Assembly: GCA_037445555.1 (NCBI GenBank)
Contig: JBBIKG010000008.1
Coordinates: forward strand, 38,527 to 102,526
Origin: JAAYJT01 sp037445555
Lineage (GTDB): Bacteria > Bacteroidota > Bacteroidia > Bacteroidales > JAAYJT01
Length of the DNA stretch: 64,000 bases
Reading direction: 5' to 3'
A program made the position numbers and the translations under genes. Of the stretch, positions 8,916 through 16,344 are shown piece after piece. Within the stretch, counting starts at the first letter, position 1, and each line of letters opens with the position of its first letter. The notes below the pieces were generated by a model that saw only the letters and a list, made by a program, of their open reading frames with translations, did no database searches and was not told the origin of the DNA.

Positions 8916-9520
8916 AGGCCAGACGAAGATTCAACCGGATAGACAGACTCGATAAGGCGGGTAACGCGGCCGAACACCTCGGAAATGGTCCCAAAGCCAT
9001 CAACGGTGTGATATTTTCCAAGTGACTTGTAAAAACACGCGACCGGGGCGGTTTTGTTCTTATATTCCTGCATGCGGAAGTTGATCACATCCGGAGTATC
9101 GTCGCTGCGGCCTTCCAGTTTTGATCGCTCCAGCATGCGTTTGATCAGTTCTTCCTGGGGCACCTCAAGGCTGAGCATACAGGTTAGTGATGTTCCCTTT
9201 TGCGAAAGGAGTTTTTCAAGGCCTTCAGCCTGAACCACCGTGCGCGGAAATCCGTCAAACAACATGCCCTTATTCCTCAAACACTTGCTGATTCGCTTAC
9301 CCACAATCTCGAAAATCAATTCATCGCTCACAAGCTCACCGCGATCAATAATTTTTTTTGCCGCCATCCCCAATTCTGTCTTTTCGGCAATCTCTTTACG
9401 AAGAATTTCGCCGGTTGAGAGATAGGTAAGTTGATATTTTTCCTGCAACAGTTTCGACTGGGTTCCTTTTCCCGCTCCGGGAGGCCCGAAAAGTGCTATG
9501 TTCAGCATGTTAATAGACAT
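8912..9520 (-). CDS. adk: Adenylate kinase
   Basis: Interconverts ATP plus AMP and 2 ADP. The P-loop FGPPGAGKGTQ lies at the N-terminus, followed by the AMP-binding region TYLSTGEILRKEI, the conserved DGFPRTVVQAEGLE, and a short lid region (no zinc cysteines), then RSDDTPDVINFRMQEY. 202 residues from ATG 9520. A second ATG four codons in (9508, MLNIALFGPPGAGKG) is an equally plausible start. It is the middle gene of hpt-adk-obgE, a linkage common in Bacteroidota. Confidence 0.96.
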   Translation of the reverse strand: MSINMLNIALFGPPGAGKGTQSKLLQEKYQLTYLSTGEILRKEIAEKTELGMAAKKIIDRGELVSDELIFEIVGKRISKCLRNKGMLFDGFPRTVVQAEGLEKLLSQKGTSLTCMLSLEVPQEELIKRMLERSKLEGRSDDTPDVINFRMQEYKNKTAPVACFYKSLGKYHTVDGFGTISEVFGRVTRLIESVYPVESSSGL

Positions 9521-9545
9521 TGGCAGTTATGGCTAAAACGATTGC

Positions 9546-10082
9546 CTATGAAATCACTCTGTAGATGTCCGGAAGATTGCGACCCAGGCCGTCATAATCC
9601 AGCCCGTAACCCACGATAAAGTCGTTCGGGATTTCCATTCCCACATAATCTATTTTCAGATCTTTACGCAAAGCCTTGGGTTTGAGCAGGAACGTAGCCA
9701 CCTTAACCTCGGCTGCCTCCTGTTCCCTGAGTCGTATTACTATGTCATCCATGGTATGGCCTGTGTCGATAATATCTTCGACCACCACCACGGTCCGGCC
9801 TTTCAGCACCTCATTCAACCCCATCAACTCTTTGATCTTCTCGGTTGATTGTGTCCCGCTGTAAGAGGATAAACGCATAAAGGAAATTTCGCAGCCAAAA
9901 TTCATTTTACGCAGCAGGTCGGCGGCAAAAACGAATGCCCCACTAAGGATAACCAGGAAAAGCGGATTTTTTGTACTCAGATCCCTGTTCATCTGAATGG
10001 CCATTTCTTCCACGGCCTTCTGTATCTCTTCCTCTCGAATAAAGAGCTCAAACGAACGATTATGCAAGGTGATTGTTTTCAT
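9546..10082 (-). CDS. hpt: Hypoxanthine phosphoribosyltransferase
   Basis: 178 residues. Purine salvage enzyme transferring phosphoribose from PRPP to hypoxanthine or guanine. The PRPP-binding loop is VVVVEDIIDTGHTMDD, the PPi loop region LFLVILSGAFVFAADLLR, and a C-terminal base-binding stretch YVGMEIPNDFIVGYGLDYDGLGRNLPDIY is characteristic of HPRT. It heads the operon hpt-adk-obgE-PAP2 with 25 bases to adk. Confidence 0.96.
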   Translation of the reverse strand: MKTITLHNRSFELFIREEEIQKAVEEMAIQMNRDLSTKNPLFLVILSGAFVFAADLLRKMNFGCEISFMRLSSYSGTQSTEKIKELMGLNEVLKGRTVVVVEDIIDTGHTMDDIVIRLREQEAAEVKVATFLLKPKALRKDLKIDYVGMEIPNDFIVGYGLDYDGLGRNLPDIYRVIS

Positions 10083-10148
10083 ATGAAAATCCCAAACCTT
10101 TATTCAGAACAGAAATTAGTTGCTGACAGTATTTTTGATACCAGAATG

Positions 10149-10156
10149 CAAACCTA
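10149..10156 (-). promoter_or_regulatory. Possible -7 promoter box upstream of hpt
   Basis: On the minus strand these bases read TAGGTTTG, a perfect TAnnTTTG, 67 bases upstream of the hpt ATG. A well-spaced TTG is not seen, so the assignment is tentative. Confidence 0.3.
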
Positions 10157-10255
10157 CGTCAATTTCACCACATACGGCTCATTGTACCATAATGGTTTGA
10201 CTTTTGTCTCACCGAACAGATGACACCTGTGGTCAGATCCCTGATTTACTTGCGA

Positions 10256-11458
10256 TCACACCGCTTCAATCACTGCAGCAATGCCCTGGCCTACACCAAT
10301 ACACATGGTACAGAGGGCTTTTCTGCGACCTGTTTGCCTTAGCTGGTGCGCGGCGGTGGTAATTAATCTTGCCCCGCTCATACCGAGAGGATGTCCCAGG
10401 GCTATTGCGCCGCCATACCTGTTTATTCTTGGGTCTTGATCGTCAAGGTTCAAGCTGCGGATGCAGGCCAGGGCCTGAGCGGCAAATGCTTCATTCAGTT
10501 CTATGATGTCCATCTGATCTATCGACAGGGAAAGCCTGTTGAGCAGTTTTGCGGTGGCCGGCACCGGCCCTATACCCATGACACGAGGTAAAACACCTGC
10601 TGTAGCAACGCCTAAAACGCGGGCCATAGGTTCCAGCCTGAATCGTCTGACGGCTGAATCAGAGGCGATCAGCAGTGCGGCAGCACCATCGTTTATGCCT
10701 GAAGAGTTCCCTGCAGTGATAGTGCCTTCAGGGCGTGTGAGCGGTTTCAGGGCTGCAAGTTTTTCAGCGGAGGTAGGCCTCGGATGCTCGTCAGCGGATA
10801 CCATGAGGGGATCACTTTTTCGTTGTGGGATCACCACTGGAACAGTTTCCGCTTCAAAATACCTGTTTTGCTGAGCTTCCAAGGCCTTTTCCTGACTCCA
10901 GAGGGCAAAGGCATCCTGGTCTTCACGACTGATATTCATTTCAGTCGCAAGATTTTCGGCTGTCTCCATCATCGAATCGATACCGTATCGTTTTTCAATG
11001 GCCGGGTTTACAAACCGCCAACCGAGCGTAGTGTCATACATTTTTACAGATCTTGAAAAAGGTTCAGTGGCCTTATCCATCACAAACGGGGCGCGCGACA
11101 TGCTTTCCACCCCACCTGCAATGACCAGGTCGGTTTCACCAGCCATGATTGCCCTGGCCGCCATTCCGACAGCATCCATGCCCGACCCGCAAAGCCTGTT
11201 AACCGTAACCCCTGAAATGGTTTCAGGCAAGCCTGCCAGCAGCAGGGCCAAACGTGCTACATTCCGGTTGTCCTCTCCTGCCTGGTTGGCACATCCGGCC
11301 ATGACATCATCAAGCTGTGTCCAATCGACACCGGCATGGCGCTGCGCGAGTTCACGAATCACATATGCCAGCAGATCGTCAGGCCTGACTGGTGACAACG
11401 CCCCGCCATAACGGCCAATCGGTGTCCGAAGAGCATCAATAATATAGGCTTCTTTCAT
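10256..11458 (-). CDS. pcaF: Acetyl-CoA acyltransferase, 3-oxoadipyl-CoA thiolase type (PcaF/PaaJ-like)
   Basis: 400 residues from ATG 11458 (MKEAYIIDALRTPIGRYGG); the frame extends 14 codons further but adds no family sequence. Thiolase residues: nucleophile Cys90 in TVNRLCGSGMDAVG, histidine in NEAFAAQ...GHPLGMSGAR, and the second cysteine in CTMCIGVGQG. Several stretches (IGRYGGALSPVRPDDL, CANQAGEDNRNVAR, YDTTLGWRFVNP) are, from memory, close to PaaJ/PcaF, which split 3-oxoadipyl-CoA into succinyl-CoA and acetyl-CoA, more than to short-chain acetoacetyl-CoA thiolases. It is the last gene of the operon with the CoA-transferase, aminotransferase and radical SAM aminomutase, and would carry out the final thiolysis. 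Thiolase function is certain; chain specificity is inferred. Confidence 0.85.
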   Translation of the reverse strand: MKEAYIIDALRTPIGRYGGALSPVRPDDLLAYVIRELAQRHAGVDWTQLDDVMAGCANQAGEDNRNVARLALLLAGLPETISGVTVNRLCGSGMDAVGMAARAIMAGETDLVIAGGVESMSRAPFVMDKATEPFSRSVKMYDTTLGWRFVNPAIEKRYGIDSMMETAENLATEMNISREDQDAFALWSQEKALEAQQNRYFEAETVPVVIPQRKSDPLMVSADEHPRPTSAEKLAALKPLTRPEGTITAGNSSGINDGAAALLIASDSAVRRFRLEPMARVLGVATAGVLPRVMGIGPVPATAKLLNRLSLSIDQMDIIELNEAFAAQALACIRSLNLDDQDPRINRYGGAIALGHPLGMSGARLITTAAHQLRQTGRRKALCTMCIGVGQGIAAVIEAV

Positions 11459-11523
11459 CTTTAATATAATTTTGGCCGAGAGGTCACCAGAGTATCCCAC
11501 TGATGATCAACTATATGAATTTC

Positions 11524-12873
11524 TCAGGCAATAATCTTTTCGAGATCGGCTTTAAAGTATCTAAAGGCTCCCAACATTGCTTCCGCAAGTCGATCAACTT
11601 CAAACTGGGTTAAGGCGGTTGAAAACATGCAGGACAAAGTGTTCACCATCATTATCCTTTCCCGGTGAAACAGATAATTCAGTATCTCATCCACGAGCGC
11701 TGCGGTTTCTTTTGGTTGATAGGCTTCGCGGTAGGTAGCGGGTGGTGTTTGTTGTAGATGAATACGGAACATAGAACCGGCCCCTGTCAGCGATACCGGC
11801 ACATCGGCGACTCTGACGGCCTCTTCAATCTGGTCCATTGCCTTGCGGGTCATCTGGTTAAGCCGCTGAACAGCCAGTTGATCAAACAGTTCCATGGCCA
11901 CCCTTCCGGCGGTTGTTGTAATCGGATTTGCTGAAAACGTTCCGGAGTGCGGAAAGAGCAGTTTGCTCATACGCGGATCCAGCACCTGCATCACTTCGGT
12001 GCGGCCGCCGAATGCGCCAACAGGGAAACCTCCACCGATGATTTTTCCAAAAGCCGTAAGATCGGGACGAACCGAGTATCTTTCCTGCGCACCGCCATAT
12101 CCAACCCTGAAAGTCACCACTTCATCAAAAACCAGCAGGGCACCATGTTTTCTGGTCCAGGCATGAACAGCCTCCACAAACTCATCGCTTGCAGGCACCA
12201 GGCCTACGCGATGCGGCACCGGGTCGAGCAAAACACAGGCAATGCTGCCGGCATGCCGGTCAAGAATGGTTAGCGTTTTCTCAACATCGTTGAACGGGAA
12301 AATGATCACATCCTCAAGCACACCCTTGGGTGTGCCATATGCCAGCGGAACACTACTGGGATTCTCAACATCTCCCCAATTCGCAGGATTGGATGTTTGG
12401 CTCACTTCGGCATAGTCGTAGGTGCCATGATACGCCCCTTCAGCCTTTGCAATTTTTGGCCGTCCGGTAAACGCTCTGGCTGCCTTGATCATGGCCATGA
12501 CTGCTTCGGTGCCTGAATTCACGAAACGTATTTTCTCGAGTCCTGCAACACGCTGCGTCATCAGCCTGGCAAACTGAACTTCGGCCTCAGTAGCCATGGT
12601 GTATGCAGTGCCCTTGGTCAGCTGTTCAACAACGGCTGCAACAATAGCCGGGTGTGCGTGACCATGTATCAGCGAAGCCATGTTATTGGCAAAATCGACT
12701 CGGCAAACTCCGTCCACATCGGTGACATAACAACCAGAGGCGTATGACGCGTAATGGGGATGAGGTTTCTGGAAAACTGTGTTGCGGCTGACACCGCCGG
12801 CAATGAACTGACATGCCAGTTCATACAGGCTCCCGCTTTTTTTATCCTGCTGTTGGTCTGATTGATTTGTCAT
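11524..12873 (-). CDS. Class III aminotransferase, probably acting on a beta-amino acid (GSA-aminomutase relative)
   Basis: 449 residues from ATG 12873 (MTNQSDQQQDKK). A longer frame to 13029 overlaps the upstream gene and adds no conserved sequence. PLP enzyme of fold type I: Asp250 (GALLVFDEVVT) contacts the PLP ring nitrogen and Lys277 (LTAFGKIIGGGFPVGAFGG) forms the Schiff base. The overall look is like glutamate-1-semialdehyde aminomutase. However, GGVSRNTVF (Arg30) and the HSGTFSANPITTTAG region resemble, from memory, beta-phenylalanine and acidic beta-amino-acid transaminases of the same class. Its place after a 2,3-aminomutase and beside a 3-oxoacid CoA-transferase supports deamination of a beta-amino acid to a beta-keto acid. 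It is unlikely to be hemL, because no tetrapyrrole genes are near. Confidence 0.75.
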   Translation of the reverse strand: MTNQSDQQQDKKSGSLYELACQFIAGGVSRNTVFQKPHPHYASYASGCYVTDVDGVCRVDFANNMASLIHGHAHPAIVAAVVEQLTKGTAYTMATEAEVQFARLMTQRVAGLEKIRFVNSGTEAVMAMIKAARAFTGRPKIAKAEGAYHGTYDYAEVSQTSNPANWGDVENPSSVPLAYGTPKGVLEDVIIFPFNDVEKTLTILDRHAGSIACVLLDPVPHRVGLVPASDEFVEAVHAWTRKHGALLVFDEVVTFRVGYGGAQERYSVRPDLTAFGKIIGGGFPVGAFGGRTEVMQVLDPRMSKLLFPHSGTFSANPITTTAGRVAMELFDQLAVQRLNQMTRKAMDQIEEAVRVADVPVSLTGAGSMFRIHLQQTPPATYREAYQPKETAALVDEILNYLFHRERIMMVNTLSCMFSTALTQFEVDRLAEAMLGAFRYFKADLEKIIA

Positions 12874-13006
12874 TCCGCGGTAAGGCGTTGAATTAATATG
12901 ATTTTCCGTAAAGCAGATTTTTCTGGGTACTGACAATTTGCCGTTGTGGCCGGCAGCAATATTCATTGCATTTTTATAAGTGTTTATGCCCTTCCTTTTT
13001 GATGTA

Positions 13007-13663
13007 TCAATACGTGAAAAGCCTGGCATCGGTTTTCTCCTGAAGGTATCCGAAGCTTACACCTGGAGCCATCTCCCTGACAAAAAGCTTGTTGTCGAAC
13101 ACATCAATCACTGCAAGATTGGTATAGATACGGTTTACCACTCCTTTGCCGGTCAGGGGATAGGTGCACTCTCCTACAATCTTGGATTCTCCGGTTTTTG
13201 TATTGTGCTGGCTTATCACATAGATTGTCTTCACGCCGGCCACAAGATCCATTGCTCCACCCACGGCGGGAATGGCATCGGGTTCACCCGTTGACCAGTT
13301 GGCCAGGTCGCCCGATTCTGACACCTGCAAGGCTCCGAGAACGCAGACATCGATATGTCCTCCGCGTATCATGGTGAAGCTATCAGCGTGATGAAAAAAA
13401 CATGCGCCCGGGATGGCTGTGACGCATTTCTTTCCGGCATTGATCAGCTCCGGATCTTCAGAACCCCGAGCGGCGGTCGGTCCCATACCAAGCATGCCAT
13501 TTTCAGTATGGTAGATCACTTCGCGGCCTTCGGGCACAAAAGTGGCTACCAGCTCTGGAATTCCAATTCCGAGGTTGACGTATGCCCCATCCGGTATGTC
13601 CGATGCCACCTTGCGGGCCACTTCATTCATATCCCACCCTATGGGTGTGTCACTGGCTACCAT
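13007..13663 (-). CDS. pcaJ: 3-oxoacid (3-oxoadipate-like) CoA-transferase subunit B
   Basis: 218 residues. The beta subunit of a family I CoA-transferase carries the catalytic glutamate, here Glu54 in HTENGMLGMGP. The oxyanion region is NLGIGIPELV. FFHHADSFTMIRGGHIDV and GDLANWSTG...IPAVGGAMDL are wordings I associate with PcaJ (3-oxoadipate:succinyl-CoA transferase) rather than SCOT/AtoA. The enzyme moves CoA from succinyl-CoA or acetyl-CoA to a beta-keto acid. The gene overlaps the A subunit by 7 bases, indicating coupled translation of the heteromer. Confidence 0.87.
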   Translation of the reverse strand: MVASDTPIGWDMNEVARKVASDIPDGAYVNLGIGIPELVATFVPEGREVIYHTENGMLGMGPTAARGSEDPELINAGKKCVTAIPGACFFHHADSFTMIRGGHIDVCVLGALQVSESGDLANWSTGEPDAIPAVGGAMDLVAGVKTIYVISQHNTKTGESKIVGECTYPLTGKGVVNRIYTNLAVIDVFDNKLFVREMAPGVSFGYLQEKTDARLFTY

Positions 13664-14370
13664 GGGTACCTCCTTTGTTCTGCTATCAGTCTCGATTCGT
13701 CGGCAGGGTTTGCAACCTGAACAACCCTTGAAACAAAAATTCCCGGTGTGATAATGGATTCAGGATCAAGCCAGCCTACTTCAACAATTTCTCTGGCCTG
13801 AACAATGGTGGTGCCGGCGGCGGTGCACATAACCGGCCCAAAATTTCGGGCTGTTTTATTGTACACTAGATTTCCGTAACGGTCGGCAGCCTTGCATTTT
13901 ACCAGAGCAAAATCGGCGCGGATGCCATATTCCATCACGTACTTCTTCCCTTTGAACAGCCTGATCTCCTTGCCTTCGGCCAGCACAGTATCGACACCCG
14001 AGGGCGTGAAGAATGCAGGAATGCCTGCCCCGCCAGCTCTGATGCGCTCGGCAAGAGTACCCTGGGGTACAAGTTCGAGTTCAATTTCGCCGTTGCGGTA
14101 TAATTCAGGAAAAGCGACCGAGGCGGCGCTGCGGGGAAAAGAACAGACCACCTTGCTCACCTGACGGTTGGCAATCAGCGCAGCCAATCCCACATAGCCG
14201 TTGCCGGTATTATTGCTTATCACGGTCAGGTTCTTCACACCGTGGTCCACCAGGGCATGTATCAGTTCAACCGGGCTGCCTGCCTCACCAAAACCACTGA
14301 TCAGAACAGATGCTCCGTCAAAAATATCCGACACCGCTTCTGCAACAGATCCGACAATCTTATTTATCAT
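13657..14370 (-). CDS. pcaI: 3-oxoacid (3-oxoadipate-like) CoA-transferase subunit A
   Basis: 237 residues. The alpha subunit of a family I CoA-transferase shows the CoA-binding SGFGEAGSPVELI, then ISNNTGNGYVGLAALI, VVCSFPRSAASVAF, and the common VPQGTLAERIRAGGAGIPAFFTP block. SNNxGNG and KVVCSFPR are, from memory, typical of PcaI. Acetoacetate transferases usually have SNNCG...GLGLLL. It lies 15 bases after the KamA-like gene and overlaps subunit B. Confidence is high for CoA-transferase and moderate for the 3-oxoadipate preference. Confidence 0.87.
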   Translation of the reverse strand: MINKIVGSVAEAVSDIFDGASVLISGFGEAGSPVELIHALVDHGVKNLTVISNNTGNGYVGLAALIANRQVSKVVCSFPRSAASVAFPELYRNGEIELELVPQGTLAERIRAGGAGIPAFFTPSGVDTVLAEGKEIRLFKGKKYVMEYGIRADFALVKCKAADRYGNLVYNKTARNFGPVMCTAAGTTIVQAREIVEVGWLDPESIITPGIFVSRVVQVANPADESRLIAEQRRYPW

Positions 14371-14385
14371 AATAACCTCGGTTTA

Positions 14386-15972
14386 TTACCTGTTTTTTTG
14401 CCTGACTTCCTGAATGCTTTGGAGCAGAAGGTTTTCAATCTCCACCAGTTCATCTTCGTAGAAATGCTTCTCAGACCCGTAGGGCTTCAGGTGAGCGATG
14501 GTGTTTTCCTTTTCGTCGTAGTAGGCAAGAAAAACCTTATCCATCCATTCCATGTTGCGCCCTTCGTTAAACTTAAGAGCAAACAATTTTTGTCCGTTCA
14601 GTTCAAGAGTGCCAAGCAGGGAAATTTTACCGGCGGATGAAGTCATGGTGATGTAGCGCGAAGGCCTGTTGATGGACGGCAGGGAGCGGTATACCATACT
14701 GAATACTTTGTCGATCTGAGCCAGGGGCTGGGTGAAGTAATGGTGCTCTCCGGTAGGTCGGGCGCAGTACATCGAATGAAATCCAATGCCAAGCATGGCA
14801 AACAGATTTCCAAGGTCAATCCAGTTACCGGCTGATCGATCCACATCCACATTGCCATTTTCGTCCTGGAACAGGCTGATATGATTCATAACCGGGCTTT
14901 GGCTTTTGACGGTGGCTCCATGAGCTTTCAGTCGTCGAATGGCGGCAATGGTGCTAGGGTTCATCAGCTCGCGTGGAGTTGAAAAATGCGACATAAACAC
15001 CAACTGAATCCCATTGTCGTAGAGTTTGCGGAATAATTTGAGCATTGGATCGTATTCCCGGGTAATGATCATTTCAGGGTGATACGTGAGCACACGAGTA
15101 CCGAGGCGAATTGTCTTAATATGGCTGAGTTCGGGATCATCAATGATTGGCGTTATATACTCCTCAAAGCGGCTGGCTTTAATCAGCCCTGCATCGCCAC
15201 CGGTGATAAGCAGATCTGTTACCTCCTTGTGCTGCTTCAGGTACTGGTGGATCTGATGCACCTCTTTCTGGATAAACATATCGTCATCGCCCCTAACCTG
15301 CGCATGCCTGAAACAGTAGTTGCAGAAAGCGAAGCAGTTCTGGGTTTGCACATCAAAAACAAGCTTGCATTGCGGATATTTATGCTGGCTGCCTTCCACC
15401 ACCTCAAATTCACCGTCTTCGTTGATGAAAGTGGGCTTATTTAATTGTTGTTTACCGTCGTGCGGGTTGGTTTCCCTGATGTATTCGCGGGCTATTTTCT
15501 CACGTTCCTTGTCAGATCTGGCTTCGAGGTATTTTTTAGTGACGTCGGCCCTCATCATACCTGGTTGCGGGAAGACGAGCTGAAATACAGAATCCTTTTC
15601 AAAATTAGCCCAGTTGATAGTGTTGAGCACGTGCTTGGTGGCCATAAACCGATACACTCTGATAAATAATTCGCGCTCGTCGAGATGGCCGATTTTGATT
15701 CCGTGATCTGCAAGTACCTGAACTATTTCTCTGAACCCGCTGATGCCTGAATAATGTTTCTTTTCGTTAAACAGGAATTCGGCATCTTCGTTGAATCCGC
15801 TGTATTGCGGATAGGCAAGGTGCAGGCGGTGCAGTAAACCCTTAGGCAATAGTTCTTCGTGGCGGATAATAGTTTTGGTTTCTTCCGTGAAATGAAAGCG
15901 GCCCATTATGGCTTCGATGTGCGTGTCTGAAAAGATGCTTTCGTCAACTGAGGTTATCGCTTTATGACTCAT
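14386..15972 (-). CDS. KamA-family radical SAM 2,3-aminomutase, substrate probably not lysine
   Basis: 528 residues. The radical SAM cluster motif is C213-x3-C217-x2-C220 (NCFAFCNYCFRHAQVRG), followed by TGGD (257-260), RLGTRVLTYHPE, and the PLP lysine candidate Lys449 (TSSAGKISLLG). Family members move an amino group from C2 to C3 of an alpha-amino acid using SAM and PLP. In Clostridium lysine 2,3-aminomutase two aspartates (293 and 330) bind the lysine side-chain amine. By my alignment those positions are Arg405 (MYCARPTGEH) and Thr442 (RYITMTSSAG). Glutamate 2,3-aminomutase is known to carry Lys and Asn there, so an acidic side chain is likely here. The C-terminal zinc cysteines of KamA are absent, and the N-terminal 120 residues are longer than usual. 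It is the first gene of the operon. Confidence 0.82.
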   Translation of the reverse strand: MSHKAITSVDESIFSDTHIEAIMGRFHFTEETKTIIRHEELLPKGLLHRLHLAYPQYSGFNEDAEFLFNEKKHYSGISGFREIVQVLADHGIKIGHLDERELFIRVYRFMATKHVLNTINWANFEKDSVFQLVFPQPGMMRADVTKKYLEARSDKEREKIAREYIRETNPHDGKQQLNKPTFINEDGEFEVVEGSQHKYPQCKLVFDVQTQNCFAFCNYCFRHAQVRGDDDMFIQKEVHQIHQYLKQHKEVTDLLITGGDAGLIKASRFEEYITPIIDDPELSHIKTIRLGTRVLTYHPEMIITREYDPMLKLFRKLYDNGIQLVFMSHFSTPRELMNPSTIAAIRRLKAHGATVKSQSPVMNHISLFQDENGNVDVDRSAGNWIDLGNLFAMLGIGFHSMYCARPTGEHHYFTQPLAQIDKVFSMVYRSLPSINRPSRYITMTSSAGKISLLGTLELNGQKLFALKFNEGRNMEWMDKVFLAYYDEKENTIAHLKPYGSEKHFYEDELVEIENLLLQSIQEVRQKNR

Positions 15973-16098
15973 GAGTAATTGATGTTTTTTATTTACCGTT
16001 CACAAGGCTGTCGACCCATTCCGGAAATCCTGACTATCAAGCTAAAACCTTTAACGATAGTGCCTTGCAAACCCAATAAGTGACGGGTTAATTTATGG

Positions 16099-16106
16099 CA
16101 AATGTA
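16099..16106 (-). promoter_or_regulatory. Possible -7 box of the aminomutase operon
   Basis: On the minus strand the bases read TACATTTG, a perfect Bacteroidota -7 box, 127 bases upstream of the KamA-like ATG. No well-placed -33 TTG is seen. If used, the transcript has a 5' leader of about 120 bases. Confidence 0.35.
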
Positions 16107-16291
16107 TGGATATTTGGGCAGACCGCAGGCTATTTTAATATTGCAAAAAGAATTTTTTCGGTGTTATGGTGGGTATGAATAAACCGGGGCGGCTTGTATT
16201 CCCGATAGCCCTGGGGGTAAACTGCGATGCCCACAGAAATATACTGCTGAATATGAGGATAATGTACCTGCACGCGTAAGGCTTCGATTTT

Positions 16292-16323
16292 TTGACAACC
16301 TGCAGGGTTTTGAATTATATTTG
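16292..16323 (+). promoter_or_regulatory. Bacteroidota-type promoter of trkA
   Basis: TTTG (TTG at 16292-16294), a 21-base spacer, and TATATTTG (16316-16323), 21 bases before the ATG at 16345. It is a complete match to the TTG-N(19-21)-TAnnTTTG consensus and one of the best promoters in the window. Confidence 0.65.
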
Positions 16324-16344
16324 CGACCATATTCCAATGCAACC

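Larger units (their letters stand above)
15973..16344. other. Divergent intergenic region between the aminomutase operon and trkA
   Basis: 372 bases with no convincing gene. A 70-codon frame on the minus strand (16130-16342) lacks recognisable features and covers the trkA promoter. The region holds promoters for both sides: a TACATTTG box on the minus strand at 16099-16106 and a full TTG/TATATTTG promoter for trkA on the plus strand. I saw no clear operator or riboswitch. Confidence 0.5.

Noticed and set aside
11524..12873. Calling the aminotransferase hemL
   Set aside because: Operon context and local motifs fit a beta-amino acid transaminase better, and no tetrapyrrole genes are nearby.
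12874..13029. N-terminal extension of the aminotransferase (52 codons)
   Set aside because: It overlaps the upstream CoA-transferase gene and has no class III aminotransferase sequence; start placed at 12873.
13355..13720. 121-codon frame antisense to CoA-transferase subunit B
   Set aside because: Shadow of a clear coding region with catalytic motif on the other strand.
14386..15972. Calling the radical SAM gene lysine 2,3-aminomutase
   Set aside because: Both side-chain-binding aspartates are replaced by Arg and Thr, and zinc cysteines are missing; substrate left open.
16130..16342. Possible small gene on the minus strand in the trkA upstream region
   Set aside because: No family features, and it overlaps the trkA promoter; treated as intergenic.
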